This document shows, piece after piece, positions 10,401-19,759 of a stretch of 64,000 nt of DNA. The notes under the pieces were generated by a model. That model saw only the letters and a list, made by a program, of their open reading frames with translations, was not told where the DNA came from and searched no databases. Every line of letters starts with the position of its first letter. Within the stretch, counting starts at the first letter, position 1. The position numbers were made by a program, and so were the translations under genes. The DNA is from Dipteris shenzhenensis. Its lineage: Eukaryota; Polypodiophyta; Polypodiopsida; Gleicheniales. Location: NCBI GenBank assembly GCA_047967505.1, contig CM106538.1; one strand, written 5' to 3'.

Positions 10401-11170
10401 TCTTTGCTAGTATAAGCCTCTGAGAAGTCCCCTGGTTTTGATCATAGAATGCCATTGCAATTCCATGTTGTTATCTTCAATCCATGTTGTCCCCTCACCC
10501 CATGATCTGGGCACCGTCATGTGCTGTCCTCTCCTCTTTTCTTCCTTTCCTGAATTGTGACTTTCCCAGCTCTATAAATAGCCCATTTTCTTTTTCTGTG
10601 GCTACCATGACATGTATCATACCCTCTCTTTGGTGTTCCTGTTGCAAGAGTGTGAGATCATCATCTAGGTATGTTCTGGTCCCCTTTAATGTGGCTCTCA
10701 TACTCATGAGAGTGGATCTATCCTTTGATTATCAATGGTCTTGTAGGTGCCTCATCCTTTCCCACTCACCATGCAGCCTCAAAGGTGCAGGTTGACCCCC
10801 ATTTTGGGTATGATTTCCTTTGCATCTTCCACTATGTCACCCATTGCTAGGCCTCTCATCAACACATTAATGGCTTCGCTACTCCACCTTTTCTCCTCCT
10901 CTAAAGCATCGGAGATAAAGGCTTTCTTCAGGACTGACACATCTTTCTTAAGCACTTCATTCCATTCCAGGATCTTCTCTTTCCCCTCTATTATTTGCTA
11001 AGTAAACTCAGCATGTTTACCCTACATGTTAGCTTGAATAGTAGCCATTTCCTTTCTGAAAGTCTCATTTATTGTTTTGAGCTCATTTACTATTTTGAGC
11101 TCCTCCAATGCTTTTGTTTATTTTATCTCTCTCCTATTTAACCTTCTCTTTGATGATATTCTATGGGGGT
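10400..11170 (-). pseudogene. LINE copy B N-terminal region, possible coiled coil
   Basis: Minus-strand translation of about 11000-10750 gives KILEWNEVLKKDVSVLKKAF then ISDALEEEKRWSSEAINVL, a charged amphipathic stretch that may be a coiled coil. A second frame (10707-10495) reads MSMRATLKGTRTYLDDDLTL and further Glu/Lys-rich residues. Both lie upstream of the endonuclease on the same strand, so they are probably the LINE N-terminal region or a separate ORF1-like piece. I recognise no RNA-binding motif or zinc knuckle. The 5' end of the LINE is not visible; it may stop near 11170, where copia-like sequence begins. Confidence 0.4.
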
Positions 11171-11199
11171 TAAAGGTCACTGTGCCTTTACCCCAGTTA

Positions 11200-11349
11200 T
11201 GTACAATACTCAAACACATATATAAATGAATGAAAAAGAAGTTTAGGGTGTTTTGCACCCACCAAAAACTTGTGTGGCTCTCTGTTTCTCTCTCTCTCCC
11301 TCTTTTGTTCTACTTCCGTTGAGAGCACTCTCAATTGGTATCAGAGCCC
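11200..11349 (+). repeat. Probable 3' part of a copia LTR followed by a primer site
   Basis: A perfect initiator-Met primer site TTGGTATCAGAGCC ends near 11348 and is preceded by GAGAGCACTCTCA, which would be an LTR 3' end. A TATA-like CATATATAAATG lies upstream at about 11216. I found no matching second LTR, so the LTR start is undefined. Confidence 0.5.
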
Positions 11350-11449
11350 AAGTGATCTAGCTGAGCATGCGTGAATGCCTGGAAGCTCAACAGCTCTGTG
11401 GGAGGAAGGAGAAGCTCTGTGGGAAGCTTTGTGGGTGACTTTACTTGCA

Positions 11450-11673
11450 TCCGAGTGTGTATATGCCACCTTAGTTAGTTGAGTTTGGTTTTGAGACCCA
11501 CATATAGGGTTCTTCTATTTCTTTGTACTAGAGTTCTTTTGGCTTTCACAACCAAGAAGAGGAAAACTGTTTTCAGCCTCCACCTTTGTGTGTATTCCCC
11601 CATTGTGCATGTGAGAAAGCCGCAAGTGAGACTCCTTCCCTCTCTCCCACAATCTTCACATGGTATCAGAGCC
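11450..11673 (+). repeat. Second LTR end and primer site upstream of copia gag
   Basis: TGGTATCAGAGCC at 11661-11673 is a second initiator-Met primer site, 325 bases after the first. It is preceded by CACAATCTTCACA, a suitable LTR end. This one is the nearer to the gag gene starting at 12206, so it probably belongs to that element. The 530-base gap to gag is a plausible untranslated leader. No 3' LTR partner is seen. Confidence 0.5.
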
Positions 11674-12205
11674 TGGTTCGTGGTAAGGAGCTCAAGAAAG
11701 CAAGCCAAGTTCGTGGTGTCCTGGTAAGAGGACCAGTGTTGCTTTCCTATTTCGAGTTTGGGAGCAAATCTCTACAGGTAGCACAGCCAGAAGTGCAAAA
11801 GTGCACTGTTTCAGATTGAGACGCCCTTCGCGGTGTGGCGAGAGGTGCAGTATATGCTGCGGGAGTGGGCAAAGCCCTTAGTGACTTTATTTTTCTGATT
11901 TGAGGCCGTTTCGGGGCCTGTTTTGGAGGCGGAAGTTCTTCGCAGGCACTCAGAAAAAGGCCCTGTTTTTGGCTGTGCGACCACTGCGCAACTAGTCGTG
12001 GAAAGGTGCCGCAGAAATTGCATCGTATGCCTGTGTGCAAAGATATTAGGAGTTACAGATTCATGCCTGTTGCCTGTTGATGCAAAATCGTCACTAGGAA
12101 GTGACTGTGTGGTGAAATACCACTTTCGTCAGTTTTGCAGATCTGCCCGTGTGAGGCAAAAAGCTGTGTTTTTTGCAGTGACAGAATATTTTGCAGTGTT
12201 CTGTA

Positions 12206-13840
12206 ATGGCATCTGATTCTCTTTCACAGATTGTCACTGAAAAGCTTGACAAGAACAACTTCCAGGCATGGAAGTTTAGAATGACGAATTTCTTGATGGG
12301 AAAAGGCTATTGGGAATTCATTACAGGAAATGAAGAAGAACCTGTTCTTCCTAATGTTCCTAGTCAACAGGAAATGCAGGCATTCAAAGGATGGCATGAG
12401 AGAGCCAGGAAAGTTCTGTACTGGCTGTCTATCAGTATTTCGGACTCCATGATTGTGCATATTCAGGATGCAAATACGCCAAAGGAGGCATGGGATACTT
12501 TGGCAAAAATGTATAGCACAAATACGCAAGCCAGGAAAATGCAACTCAAACAGGAGTTGCACAATGTGCAGAGAGAAAATTTGAGCATAAATGACTACCA
12601 CATGAAAGTGAAGAAAATTGTAGATGCACTTGCTTCCATTGGGTCGCCAGTGGATGATGACGATTTGGTTTCTGTGACCTTGAATGGTCTAGGAAAGGAT
12701 TATGCACAGTTCCGGACATCCATTGCCGTCCGTGAAAACTTTCCTAATTTTGAGGAGTTGATTGCTCTTCTAATTTCTGAAGAGCAGAGAAATGGGGGTG
12801 CATCTTCTTCAGCAGGAACTTCAAAAGAAACTGTCTTCTACTCAAATGCTGGCAGAGGTAGAGGCAGAGGTAGAGGAGGCCGATCTGCAGGCCGTGGTAG
12901 AAATCAGAATATGCAGCAAACGCAAGAAAACCAGTCCTATGCAGGAGGACGTGGGAACTCTAGAGGCAGGGGGAGCCAAAGAGGCCGTGGTGGATGGCAG
13001 AGAAGCCAAAATGCAAATAGCAATGTTGAATGCTACTATTGTGGCAAAATGGGTCATATGGCTAAGGACTGCTACAAAAAGCAGAATGACATTATGAATG
13101 GAAAATTGCAGCAAGGCAATTATGCATCTTCTAGCAGGCAGGGTGATGATAGAAATGAGCATCTATTTATGGTGCAGCATATGACCAATTCTGTGACAAG
13201 TGCAGAAGAACAAAATGATGTGTGGTATGTTGACTCAGGTGCATCAAACCACATGACAGGTCATGCAGAATGGATGCAAGATGCAAGGAAGATGGAAAAG
13301 CCAGGATTTGTGGAGACTGGTGATGATACTGCACATCCTATTGTGCAGATTGGCAAAATTCCTTTGTCTATGCAGGATGGGAAAAAGAAATACTTGTCTG
13401 ATGTATTTCATGTCCCGAACATCACCAAGAACCTGGTTTCTGTTGGTCAGATGGTTGAGCAGGGCTTGCAGGTCAGATTTAATCCTCATGGATGCTTTGT
13501 TGAGGATATGAAAAATAATGGTCGCTTGATAGCAAAAGGAAAGAAGAAGGGCAGGATGTTTACGTTGGATGCAGACATGCCTGAATTGAGTGCAGCAATG
13601 TTTGCACATGGGACCGGTGTAGTTGCAGATATTGATATCTGGCACAAACGCATTGGTCATGTTAATATACAGCGACTTAAATCAATGCAAGCCCAAAATA
13701 TTGTTGCAGGATTGCCAAAATTCAAGGTTGCAGAAATGCACAAGATTTGTGAAGCCTGTCAATTTGGGAAACAGGCAAGGAAACCTTTTCCTAGGCATGT
13801 TCAAGAGAGTAAAAAAACCATTGGAATTAATCCACTTTGA
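12206..13840 (+). CDS. Copia gag-protease-pre-integrase ORF (copia 1)
   Basis: The ATG at 12206 opens MASDSLSQIVTEKLDKNNFQ; an upstream in-frame TTG is not needed. The order is a copia gag with AWKFRMTNFLMGKGYWEFI, then the UBN2 gag domain (about residues 70-190). A long RG-rich stretch (residues 215-260) likely binds RNA. The zinc knuckle CYYCGKMGHMAKDC lies at 13031-13072. The aspartic protease motif VDSGASNHM has its Asp codon at 13232. The pre-integrase domain reads DIWHKRIGHVNIQRL, and the integrase zinc-binding end reads CEACQFGKQ. The frame ends early at 13840 because one extra A in the A7 run at 13811-13817 shifts it away from the integrase core. The protein would form the virus-like particle and process it. 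The gag and protease are strikingly intact compared with the missing 3' half. Confidence 0.93.
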   Translation: MASDSLSQIVTEKLDKNNFQAWKFRMTNFLMGKGYWEFITGNEEEPVLPNVPSQQEMQAFKGWHERARKVLYWLSISISDSMIVHIQDANTPKEAWDTLAKMYSTNTQARKMQLKQELHNVQRENLSINDYHMKVKKIVDALASIGSPVDDDDLVSVTLNGLGKDYAQFRTSIAVRENFPNFEELIALLISEEQRNGGASSSAGTSKETVFYSNAGRGRGRGRGGRSAGRGRNQNMQQTQENQSYAGGRGNSRGRGSQRGRGGWQRSQNANSNVECYYCGKMGHMAKDCYKKQNDIMNGKLQQGNYASSSRQGDDRNEHLFMVQHMTNSVTSAEEQNDVWYVDSGASNHMTGHAEWMQDARKMEKPGFVETGDDTAHPIVQIGKIPLSMQDGKKKYLSDVFHVPNITKNLVSVGQMVEQGLQVRFNPHGCFVEDMKNNGRLIAKGKKKGRMFTLDADMPELSAAMFAHGTGVVADIDIWHKRIGHVNIQRLKSMQAQNIVAGLPKFKVAEMHKICEACQFGKQARKPFPRHVQESKKTIGINPL

Positions 13841-14715
13841 TGTGTGGACTACAAAAGCTGCATCTATTGGAGGCTGTCACTATTTTGTCACATTTATTGA
13901 TGACTTCAGCAGAAAACTGTGGGTGTATTTTATGAAAAAGAAAAGTGAAGTGTTTGGGCACTTCAAAGCTTTCAAAGCTATGGTTGAAAAAGAAACGGGC
14001 CTGCAAATAAAATGCCTAAGGTCAGATGGAGGGGGAGAGTACCTCTCAAATGAGTTTGCAAGGTTCTTGCAGGAGCATGGTATAAAGCAGCAATATTCAT
14101 GCAGTCATACCCCACAGCAAAATGGAATTGCAGAAAGAAAAAACAGGCATATTGGAGAGGTGTCTCGGGCTATGCTAAATGAAAAAGATCTACCAGATTA
14201 TTATTGGGCTGAAGCAGTTGCTACAGCAGTCTATATAATAAAGAGTCCTCCCACTGCAGCAATACATGGCATGACGCCAGAGGAGATGTATACTGGTAGG
14301 AAACCAGATATTTCTCATTTGAAGATTTTTGGTTGCATTGCTTATGTCCATGTGCCAGATGAGTTGAGGTCCAAGTTGGATCCAAAAGCTGAGAAGTGCG
14401 TCTTTATTGGTTATTCTCTGCAGCAGAAAGGGTATAGATGCTATAACCCTTCTACACGTAAGTTCACAGTGAGCAGAGATGTTGTTTTTGATGAGATGAG
14501 CAGCTGGTATAAACCAGTAAATGTGATGATTGATGTAGATGCACAAAATGGTAATGCTGCACAGAATGCACAGCAACAATCACAAAATATCAGTGGACCT
14601 GGAGTGTCCTCTACCAGTGGTTCACATACTTCGCCATGGACAGGCAGATTGAGATCAGGAGAATCCCCTCAAAGCAATGTAGATAGTGGTACGCAGGTAT
14701 CACGAAAAGGAAAAG
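13812..14715 (+). pseudogene. Copia 1 integrase core, frameshifted, RT/RNase H absent
   Basis: In the frame shifted after the A7 run the sequence reads KKPLELIHFDVWT (first catalytic Asp), FVTFIDDFSRKLWVYFM, CLRSDGGGEY (second Asp) and QQNGIAERKNR (Glu), so the D-D-E triad is present. The integrase C-terminal region with HLKIFGCIAYVHVPDELRSK, CVFIGYSLQQKGYRCYNP and VSRDVVFDE follows to about 14500, then a linker rich in Gln, Asn and Ser. Copia homology ends near 14715 (RKGKGG). The open frame continues to 14867 into unrelated sequence, so the last 50 codons are not copia. Reverse transcriptase, RNase H, polypurine tract and 3' LTR are missing, probably by deletion. Confidence 0.88.
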
Positions 14716-15040
14716 GGGGCATGTTAACAACATTGGTTAATAGAGCCATGCTATTTGTAATGACAACACTAGGATACAACTTAGGGGATAGGTTCTTATG
14801 GGGCTTTGGTAGACAAGTTCTCCAAAGGAATGGGATGGTTATATATTCAACATCCTGTCTATATTAAACAACATCTAGAATGTACTCTACAATATTCGAG
14901 GGGATCAAGATGGTGACGATATGTATTTATGAATATCCCATGGCCTTCTTGATTGTTAACTTGGGGTAGTAGGAGTTCCCTAGGACTAGCTAAAAGCCAC
15001 AAGCTATGCCGACATGGCCTAAAAAGTCTAGTGCATAGAG
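14716..15040. other. Non-coding spacer after truncated copia 1
   Basis: I see no gene here. It starts where copia homology stops and ends at the dispersed repeat at 15040. The breakpoint is not marked by an LTR. Confidence 0.4.
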
Positions 15041-15300
15041 AGTGGTATATGGAATAGGGCTAGCTATCCCTTCAAAAGGTAGAAAGGACAAGTTGCTGAC
15101 TTTGGTATTCATTGTCTTTTGCGGGCTTGGAATACAAGCATCCTTCCTTCATTTTGGTGTCTTGTTTTCTTATTTCTTGCTTGCCATCTTTGTGGTTGCC
15201 ACACCTATGTTGCCCCTTGCCCCTCTTATCCTCTCCTCTCCTCTCCTCCTTCCCTCTCCCTCTTTGGTTGAGCCACACGATCATGATAATCTTAGAGTCT
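15040..15300 (+). repeat. Dispersed repeat family R1, copy 1 (with CT-rich tail)
   Basis: The block aligns with 55735-55960. Shared landmarks, in order, are CCCTTCAAAAGGTA, GTTGACTTTGGT-like, CATTGT, TTGGAATACAAGC-like, the GTTTTGG/TGTCTTG region and a pyrimidine-rich stretch. It may be part of an LTR or a non-autonomous element. Small ORFs in it are not conserved and are unlikely to be genes. Confidence 0.6.
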
Positions 15301-15309
15301 AGAGGGTTT

Positions 15310-15725
15310 AGGGGGTCTCTAATGTTGTGCTAAAATTATGTAGACTCGTTCAAGGGAACACTAACTTAATTTTTATTTGTTTGCTTAAAACTAAAAAGGT
15401 TTGAGAAGAGGGACTCCACATTATGGAACTACTGCATGGTGGTACTAAAAATTTGATCTTTAGTGATATCGGTAGCTTGATTCAACCTAGAGTGGATGAA
15501 TTGGAAATAATCATTTCAAAGCTCTTCGAATAAATCTAACACAATTTAGAAATTTTCATTACTTCTTTTTCCATGAGCTTCCTTGCAATAAGGCCCATAA
15601 GCATGTCAAAGGTCACTATATTTCATACTCTACAAAATCTAACACCTTAGTGTGCCATTTGGCCTTCAAAATTAAAAAAAATAAATTGCCTCATCCCACT
15701 TACTTTGGGGCTACAATAGCGAGTT
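15310..15725. other. AT-rich spacer, nothing recognised
   Basis: No ORF above 60 codons, no repeat partner and no regulatory motif that I can support. Confidence 0.4.
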
Positions 15726-15729
15726 CCAC

Positions 15730-16281
15730 TTGGATATAACATTTGGTGACATGTATCATAAAGGTGCCAAAGTTTTGCATTTCTCACGAGGCTTTCCAAA
15801 TTTCATGCCTTTCGCTTTGATAAATCTCATATGCATTCAAAACCATATTGCTTATTTTGAAAATCCTCGTGTAATTCAAAGTGGCTCTTTGCCACCCTAC
15901 AACCTATGCAATGTTGGCTTGCAAGAGAACCAAAACAAGCTATGGGATAGGATAATTGGAAATCTTGGTAAAGATAGAAGGAGCAGGCTGTGGGGAGAAG
16001 AAAAAATGGAACAATATCTAGCCGATATTTGTTCTCACTTTTGGTTCATTTATAGTCACCATTTGGCAATATGTAGCTTGTCATGCCTTGCAAGAGAACC
16101 AGAAACATGCTATGAGGTAGGAAAGTTGAAAATCTTGGTGAAGGTAGAAGGAGCAGGTTGTGGGAAGAGGAAAAAATGGTACAATCTATGCTTCAATGGA
16201 ACACATATTTCCAACCTTGGTGTAAGGAGAAACAATGCTAAGAAAAAATACTCCTCGCAGAGTAGCAACAAGCTTGAGTAG
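15730..16281 (+). CDS. Hypothetical 183-codon ORF with an internal duplication
   Basis: An open frame begins MDITFGDMYHKGAKVLHFSR and ends in a Lys/Ser-rich tail. No known domain is recognisable. Two stretches of about 105 bp (about 15914-16020 and 16084-16190) are direct repeats, giving the similar segments LQENQNKLWDRIIGNLGKDRR and LAREPETCYEVGKLKILVKVE. The second copy is offset by about 170 bases, so the ORF contains a diverged tandem duplication. No promoter or polyadenylation signal stands out, and the duplication may make the ORF a chance product. I would treat it as doubtful. Confidence 0.25.
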   Translation: MDITFGDMYHKGAKVLHFSRGFPNFMPFALINLICIQNHIAYFENPRVIQSGSLPPYNLCNVGLQENQNKLWDRIIGNLGKDRRSRLWGEEKMEQYLADICSHFWFIYSHHLAICSLSCLAREPETCYEVGKLKILVKVEGAGCGKRKKWYNLCFNGTHISNLGVRRNNAKKKYSSQSSNKLE

Positions 16282-16289
16282 TAGTGGAC

Positions 16290-17080
16290 ACACATTCAAA
16301 CATTTCTATCAGATGTAAGAACATGACTTGTGGTCTCATAACTCATGGGAGCATCCTATATTTCAAGTGGGTTCAAGGACTACTTTTAAAATCCCTTATA
16401 TGTAAAATTTTCATTGATAAAATGAACCCTTTCTATAGGAACCTGTAAATTTTTAAAATTTTATTTTAGATACTCCCTTATGTTAATTAATCTAGTAAAT
16501 TTTAGAAATCCTTATATTGAACTCATGTGATAGGGTTACGTATGACAAGTGGACCCCCTCAAGTTGGTACATCAGGTCATTTGGGTAGCTACCAACTGTG
16601 TCTCGTTAGAAGCTTTAACCTGCACCCAAAATTTCATAGAGTGACAACTCTACCAATGTGTTGGGAGACACATGACCAAGAGACTATACTCTCTAACTTG
16701 CTTCTAATTTATGTCTTGCACAAATTGAAAGGGGTGTATAGTTTAAATCAACTAGCTACAAAGAGGAAAACATTAGCTATGTTGTTATTCTATGAAACAA
16801 ATGAGAGATGGGTTTGGTAGATGACATGGAACATGTTGTTGTTGATCAGATGGACCAACGTGCTCCACCAACAAGCTAGCTAGATAACACAAGGATGTTT
16901 TTAGAAAGAATTTGAGATGAAGAAATTTGACGAGCATATCATGCACATGATTAACACACGTAGGTCAATTCTAATGCTCTTATTCAAGACAACCATTTGG
17001 CTGATTAAAAGCAACTCAGTGCTTACAGTAATATTGTGGTTCATTTGATTTTCCTTGACAAGTACAATAGTGGAAGCAAC
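16290..17080. other. AT-rich spacer, nothing recognised
   Basis: A 97-codon frame at 16527-16820 has no recognisable family. Otherwise I see no gene or repeat. Confidence 0.35.
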
Positions 17081-17089
17081 AATATATTT

Positions 17090-17520
17090 TTTGTGTGCTA
17101 TGTTTTATTATAGTTTATTATTGCTCTTAGTATTTAACCATCGAGCCGTCTTGGAGTTCATATAATTTTCCTATACTAATCCAAAGATTGGAACAACAAT
17201 ATATTTGGCATGTATTATGTGTTGTAATAGTTCTAGTTAATTTTCTTAAGAGGCTCAAAACTTGATTTCATGATATAGTTCAATTAATGTTCTTAAAGTC
17301 TCCAAATTTTTATTTCTTGATTTCCCACCATGTTGGTTCAATTCGACTGGCTTGGAGTTCATGTGATTGTCCTAAACTAACTTGGTGTTTAAAAAATCAA
17401 TGTATTTTGCATGTATTATATTTTATTACAATGTTAATTAGTGCAATTGGACAAGGCTATCTTAGGTATGTGATTGTCCTAAACCATCTTGGTGGTTGGA
17501 ATAAACACTATATTAGTAAT
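17090..17520 (-). repeat. Tandem repeat family T1, reverse orientation
   Basis: At least two to three diverged units. Reverse-complementing a unit from the right edge of the window (63807-63960) gives the same order: a CAATGTATTTTGCATGTA-like stretch, a TTTATTA..GTTAATTAGTG stretch, and TGTGATTGTCCTAAAC followed by a CTTGGTGGTTGG-like stretch, seen here at 17400-17500. The family is thus present at both sites in opposite orientations. Confidence 0.65.
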
Positions 17521-17630
17521 TTTGGAAAAATCCCAATTCCCACTTTCTCCCAAAATCCAAAAATTGAAGGCATTACATTTCATTTAGAAGGGAATGAATT
17601 GATGAATTCATACATTCAAGCATTTTTTTG

Positions 17631-18110
17631 AGTATTAATTTGGCTTAATATTATATCATTCTATTGAGAAATCAAGATGATTGCATGTGAATTACGAATT
17701 ATCATGCATTGTGAATCGAAAAAAGATAAATTTTTTTTCCAAGAGAAAGGTGGTGTTATAAGAAACACCCTTGATATTCGAGTTACTAATCTTAAATTAT
17801 AAATTCAAATGGTTTTGAGAGTATGCATATATATTGTTTAAGTTCTCTCCAATTCAAATATATATTTGAGTTTTAACTTAGCTTAATATAATATCGTTCT
17901 ATTAAGATAATATTGAAAATGTTACATGAGAATTACCAATTATCAATGACATGCATTGTGAATCCAAACATGTTCATATATTATAAGTCTGTTGTTGCAA
18001 ATTATATGTTCGAGACTTCAAAGACTAGATCAAAATTTTCTTAAGAGAGAAAGGTGGTTGCTAAGAAACACCTTTGATATTTAAATTACCAATCTCAAAA
18101 ATTCAAATAT
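17631..18110. repeat. Diverged direct duplication, unit about 240 bp
   Basis: Copy one is about 17631-17815 and copy two about 17869-18110. Shared landmarks are GCTTAATAT..ATATC.TTCTATT, AATTA(C/CC)..ATTATCA, GCATTGTGAATCC/G, AAGAGAAAGGTGGT and AAGAAACACC.TTGATAT. No coding is seen in either copy. Confidence 0.65.
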
Positions 18111-18369
18111 ATTTGGGAATAGGCCAACAACAACATGACAATGACGTTACATGTTAAAACTCATACTAATAAAACAACTCCTCTCTTGCATGGATATCCA
18201 TAAGGGATTGTACAACAACATTTCCAAACATATCAATATCCAACACATCTTGTTTATATTAAACCCAAGGTGGTAAATCAAGGTCATATACATATATAAC
18301 ATTCGTTCTATCTACTAATAGAGCTATTGATGCATCCAACTACATTCCCATACAACGCATCTCCCAAAA

Positions 18370-19480
18370 TGTATTACATATACTCTTTTGGTGTAAATTT
18401 TGTATCTTCAAGGAGGCCATGGGTCCTAAACCTTGAAAAGTAAGAGCAAAGAGTAATCCAAGTATCGTAACCATACTTTAGGCCATCGTACACCAAAAAG
18501 TCTTTTTTTTCTTCTATATCTTCATGTATAAACATGCCATAACTTGCTCCTAAATATGATGATCTCTTCACTGCAAATCAAACACCTTTAAACTCAAATA
18601 TAGAATCAATTGGTATTGGGAGATTGTGCTCCCACAAGCCATTCACCTTAAGGTCAAATTGTAGAATTACTTCATTCTTCACTTCTTTTGGCAAGTTATC
18701 AAACCCTATACATAAAAGAAAACGGATAAAGAGTTATAACAGAAATGAGGACTAAAGAAAACTACCAAAATGATGCGTCACAAATAAGTACCTATGCCAA
18801 GTTACCATTATCAAAGATTTATTGCATGCTTAATCCAAGAGATACTTGAAGGCTTGGTATGCATGCTTTTGCATACGTTGGCAAACATAACCCAATTTCA
18901 GGGCATACAAAAAGCTTGCACATCTCTCAAATAATTTGGCCTCTTTATTCTCTCCAAGAGCTCCAAGTATTTCGGCTTGTTTCTAGCACTTGTTCTTGAA
19001 ATTTTGTTTATTGTTCCTTGTCTAGCTCACAATCATCTCCACGTCTTTCATTTTGATGTCGGGTGACCCCAAAACAACTTGAGCTAGTCGAACTAAATAC
19101 TTTTTTGGAGTAGATTCCTTTGAGAACTCTTTTATATACTTAGTAGTAGACTCCTCCCACTCCAAAATCACTTCTTTGAAATGCATATATTGAGATGATG
19201 ATTGACATGTATTGTATCACTGCCATAACTATCAAGCTTGATACTATTCCCTATATCTGACACATTTCTCAACTGAAGGAGGTAAGGGAGAAGTTTAGTA
19301 TGTCATCATCCCATGTATCTCAAAGGAATATGGATGTATACAATTTGCTCTAGGATTTACACACCCCTTATACAGACAATCATCAATAAGCAATATGTTA
19401 GCATGATTGAATTCTTTATCATTTGTTTGAATGGTGATTTCTAGATGCATTGGATTTCCATTTGTAACATGGCACACAAA
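18370..19480 (-). pseudogene. Unidentified coding remnant
   Basis: On the minus strand about 110 codons from 18705 to 18374 read with only one internal stop: LPKEVKNEVILQFDLKVNGL, WEHNLPIPIDSIFEFKGV, then FAVKRSSYLGASYGMFI and HEDIEEKKDFLVYDGLKYGY, ending HGLLEDTKFTPKEYM. Upstream on the same strand, 19200-18850 gives FKEVILEWEESTTKYIKEFS and LGALGENKEAKLFERCASFL. A further frame at 19477-19295 gives HLEITIQTNDKEFNHANILL. Amino-acid composition and helix periodicity look like real protein, not chance reading. The gaps may be introns or decay; an AG precedes the 18705 block. I recognise no family. It could be a captured host gene or part of a DNA transposon. Confidence 0.4.
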
Positions 19481-19759
19481 AGTTCCATCAAGTTGTGAAG
19501 TTAAGATTCAATAAATGTAGGCTAGGCTTAAATTTACAAATGTTATCTTATGTACTCTATCTCATTTAAGTTTTTTTGTGTAATAAACAATATCAATTTT
19601 GAAACTGATATTGTCTCCAAACTTCCCAGGTGCTTAATAGTCACAAAAAATTGACTTAATTTACAATTTGCAATATGAAAAGAAGAAGATTATAACTCAA
19701 ATGCAGATTGTATGTTACATGTCCAAACACAACATCAAAATGCATGTCTACGCTGTAGC

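Noticed and set aside
12224-13660. Minus-strand frames of 106-138 codons over copia 1
   Set aside because: They are shadows of the well-supported plus-strand gag-protease gene.
14720-14867. C-terminal 50 codons of the copia 1 integrase frame
   Set aside because: No copia similarity after about 14715; the frame is open by chance into unrelated DNA.
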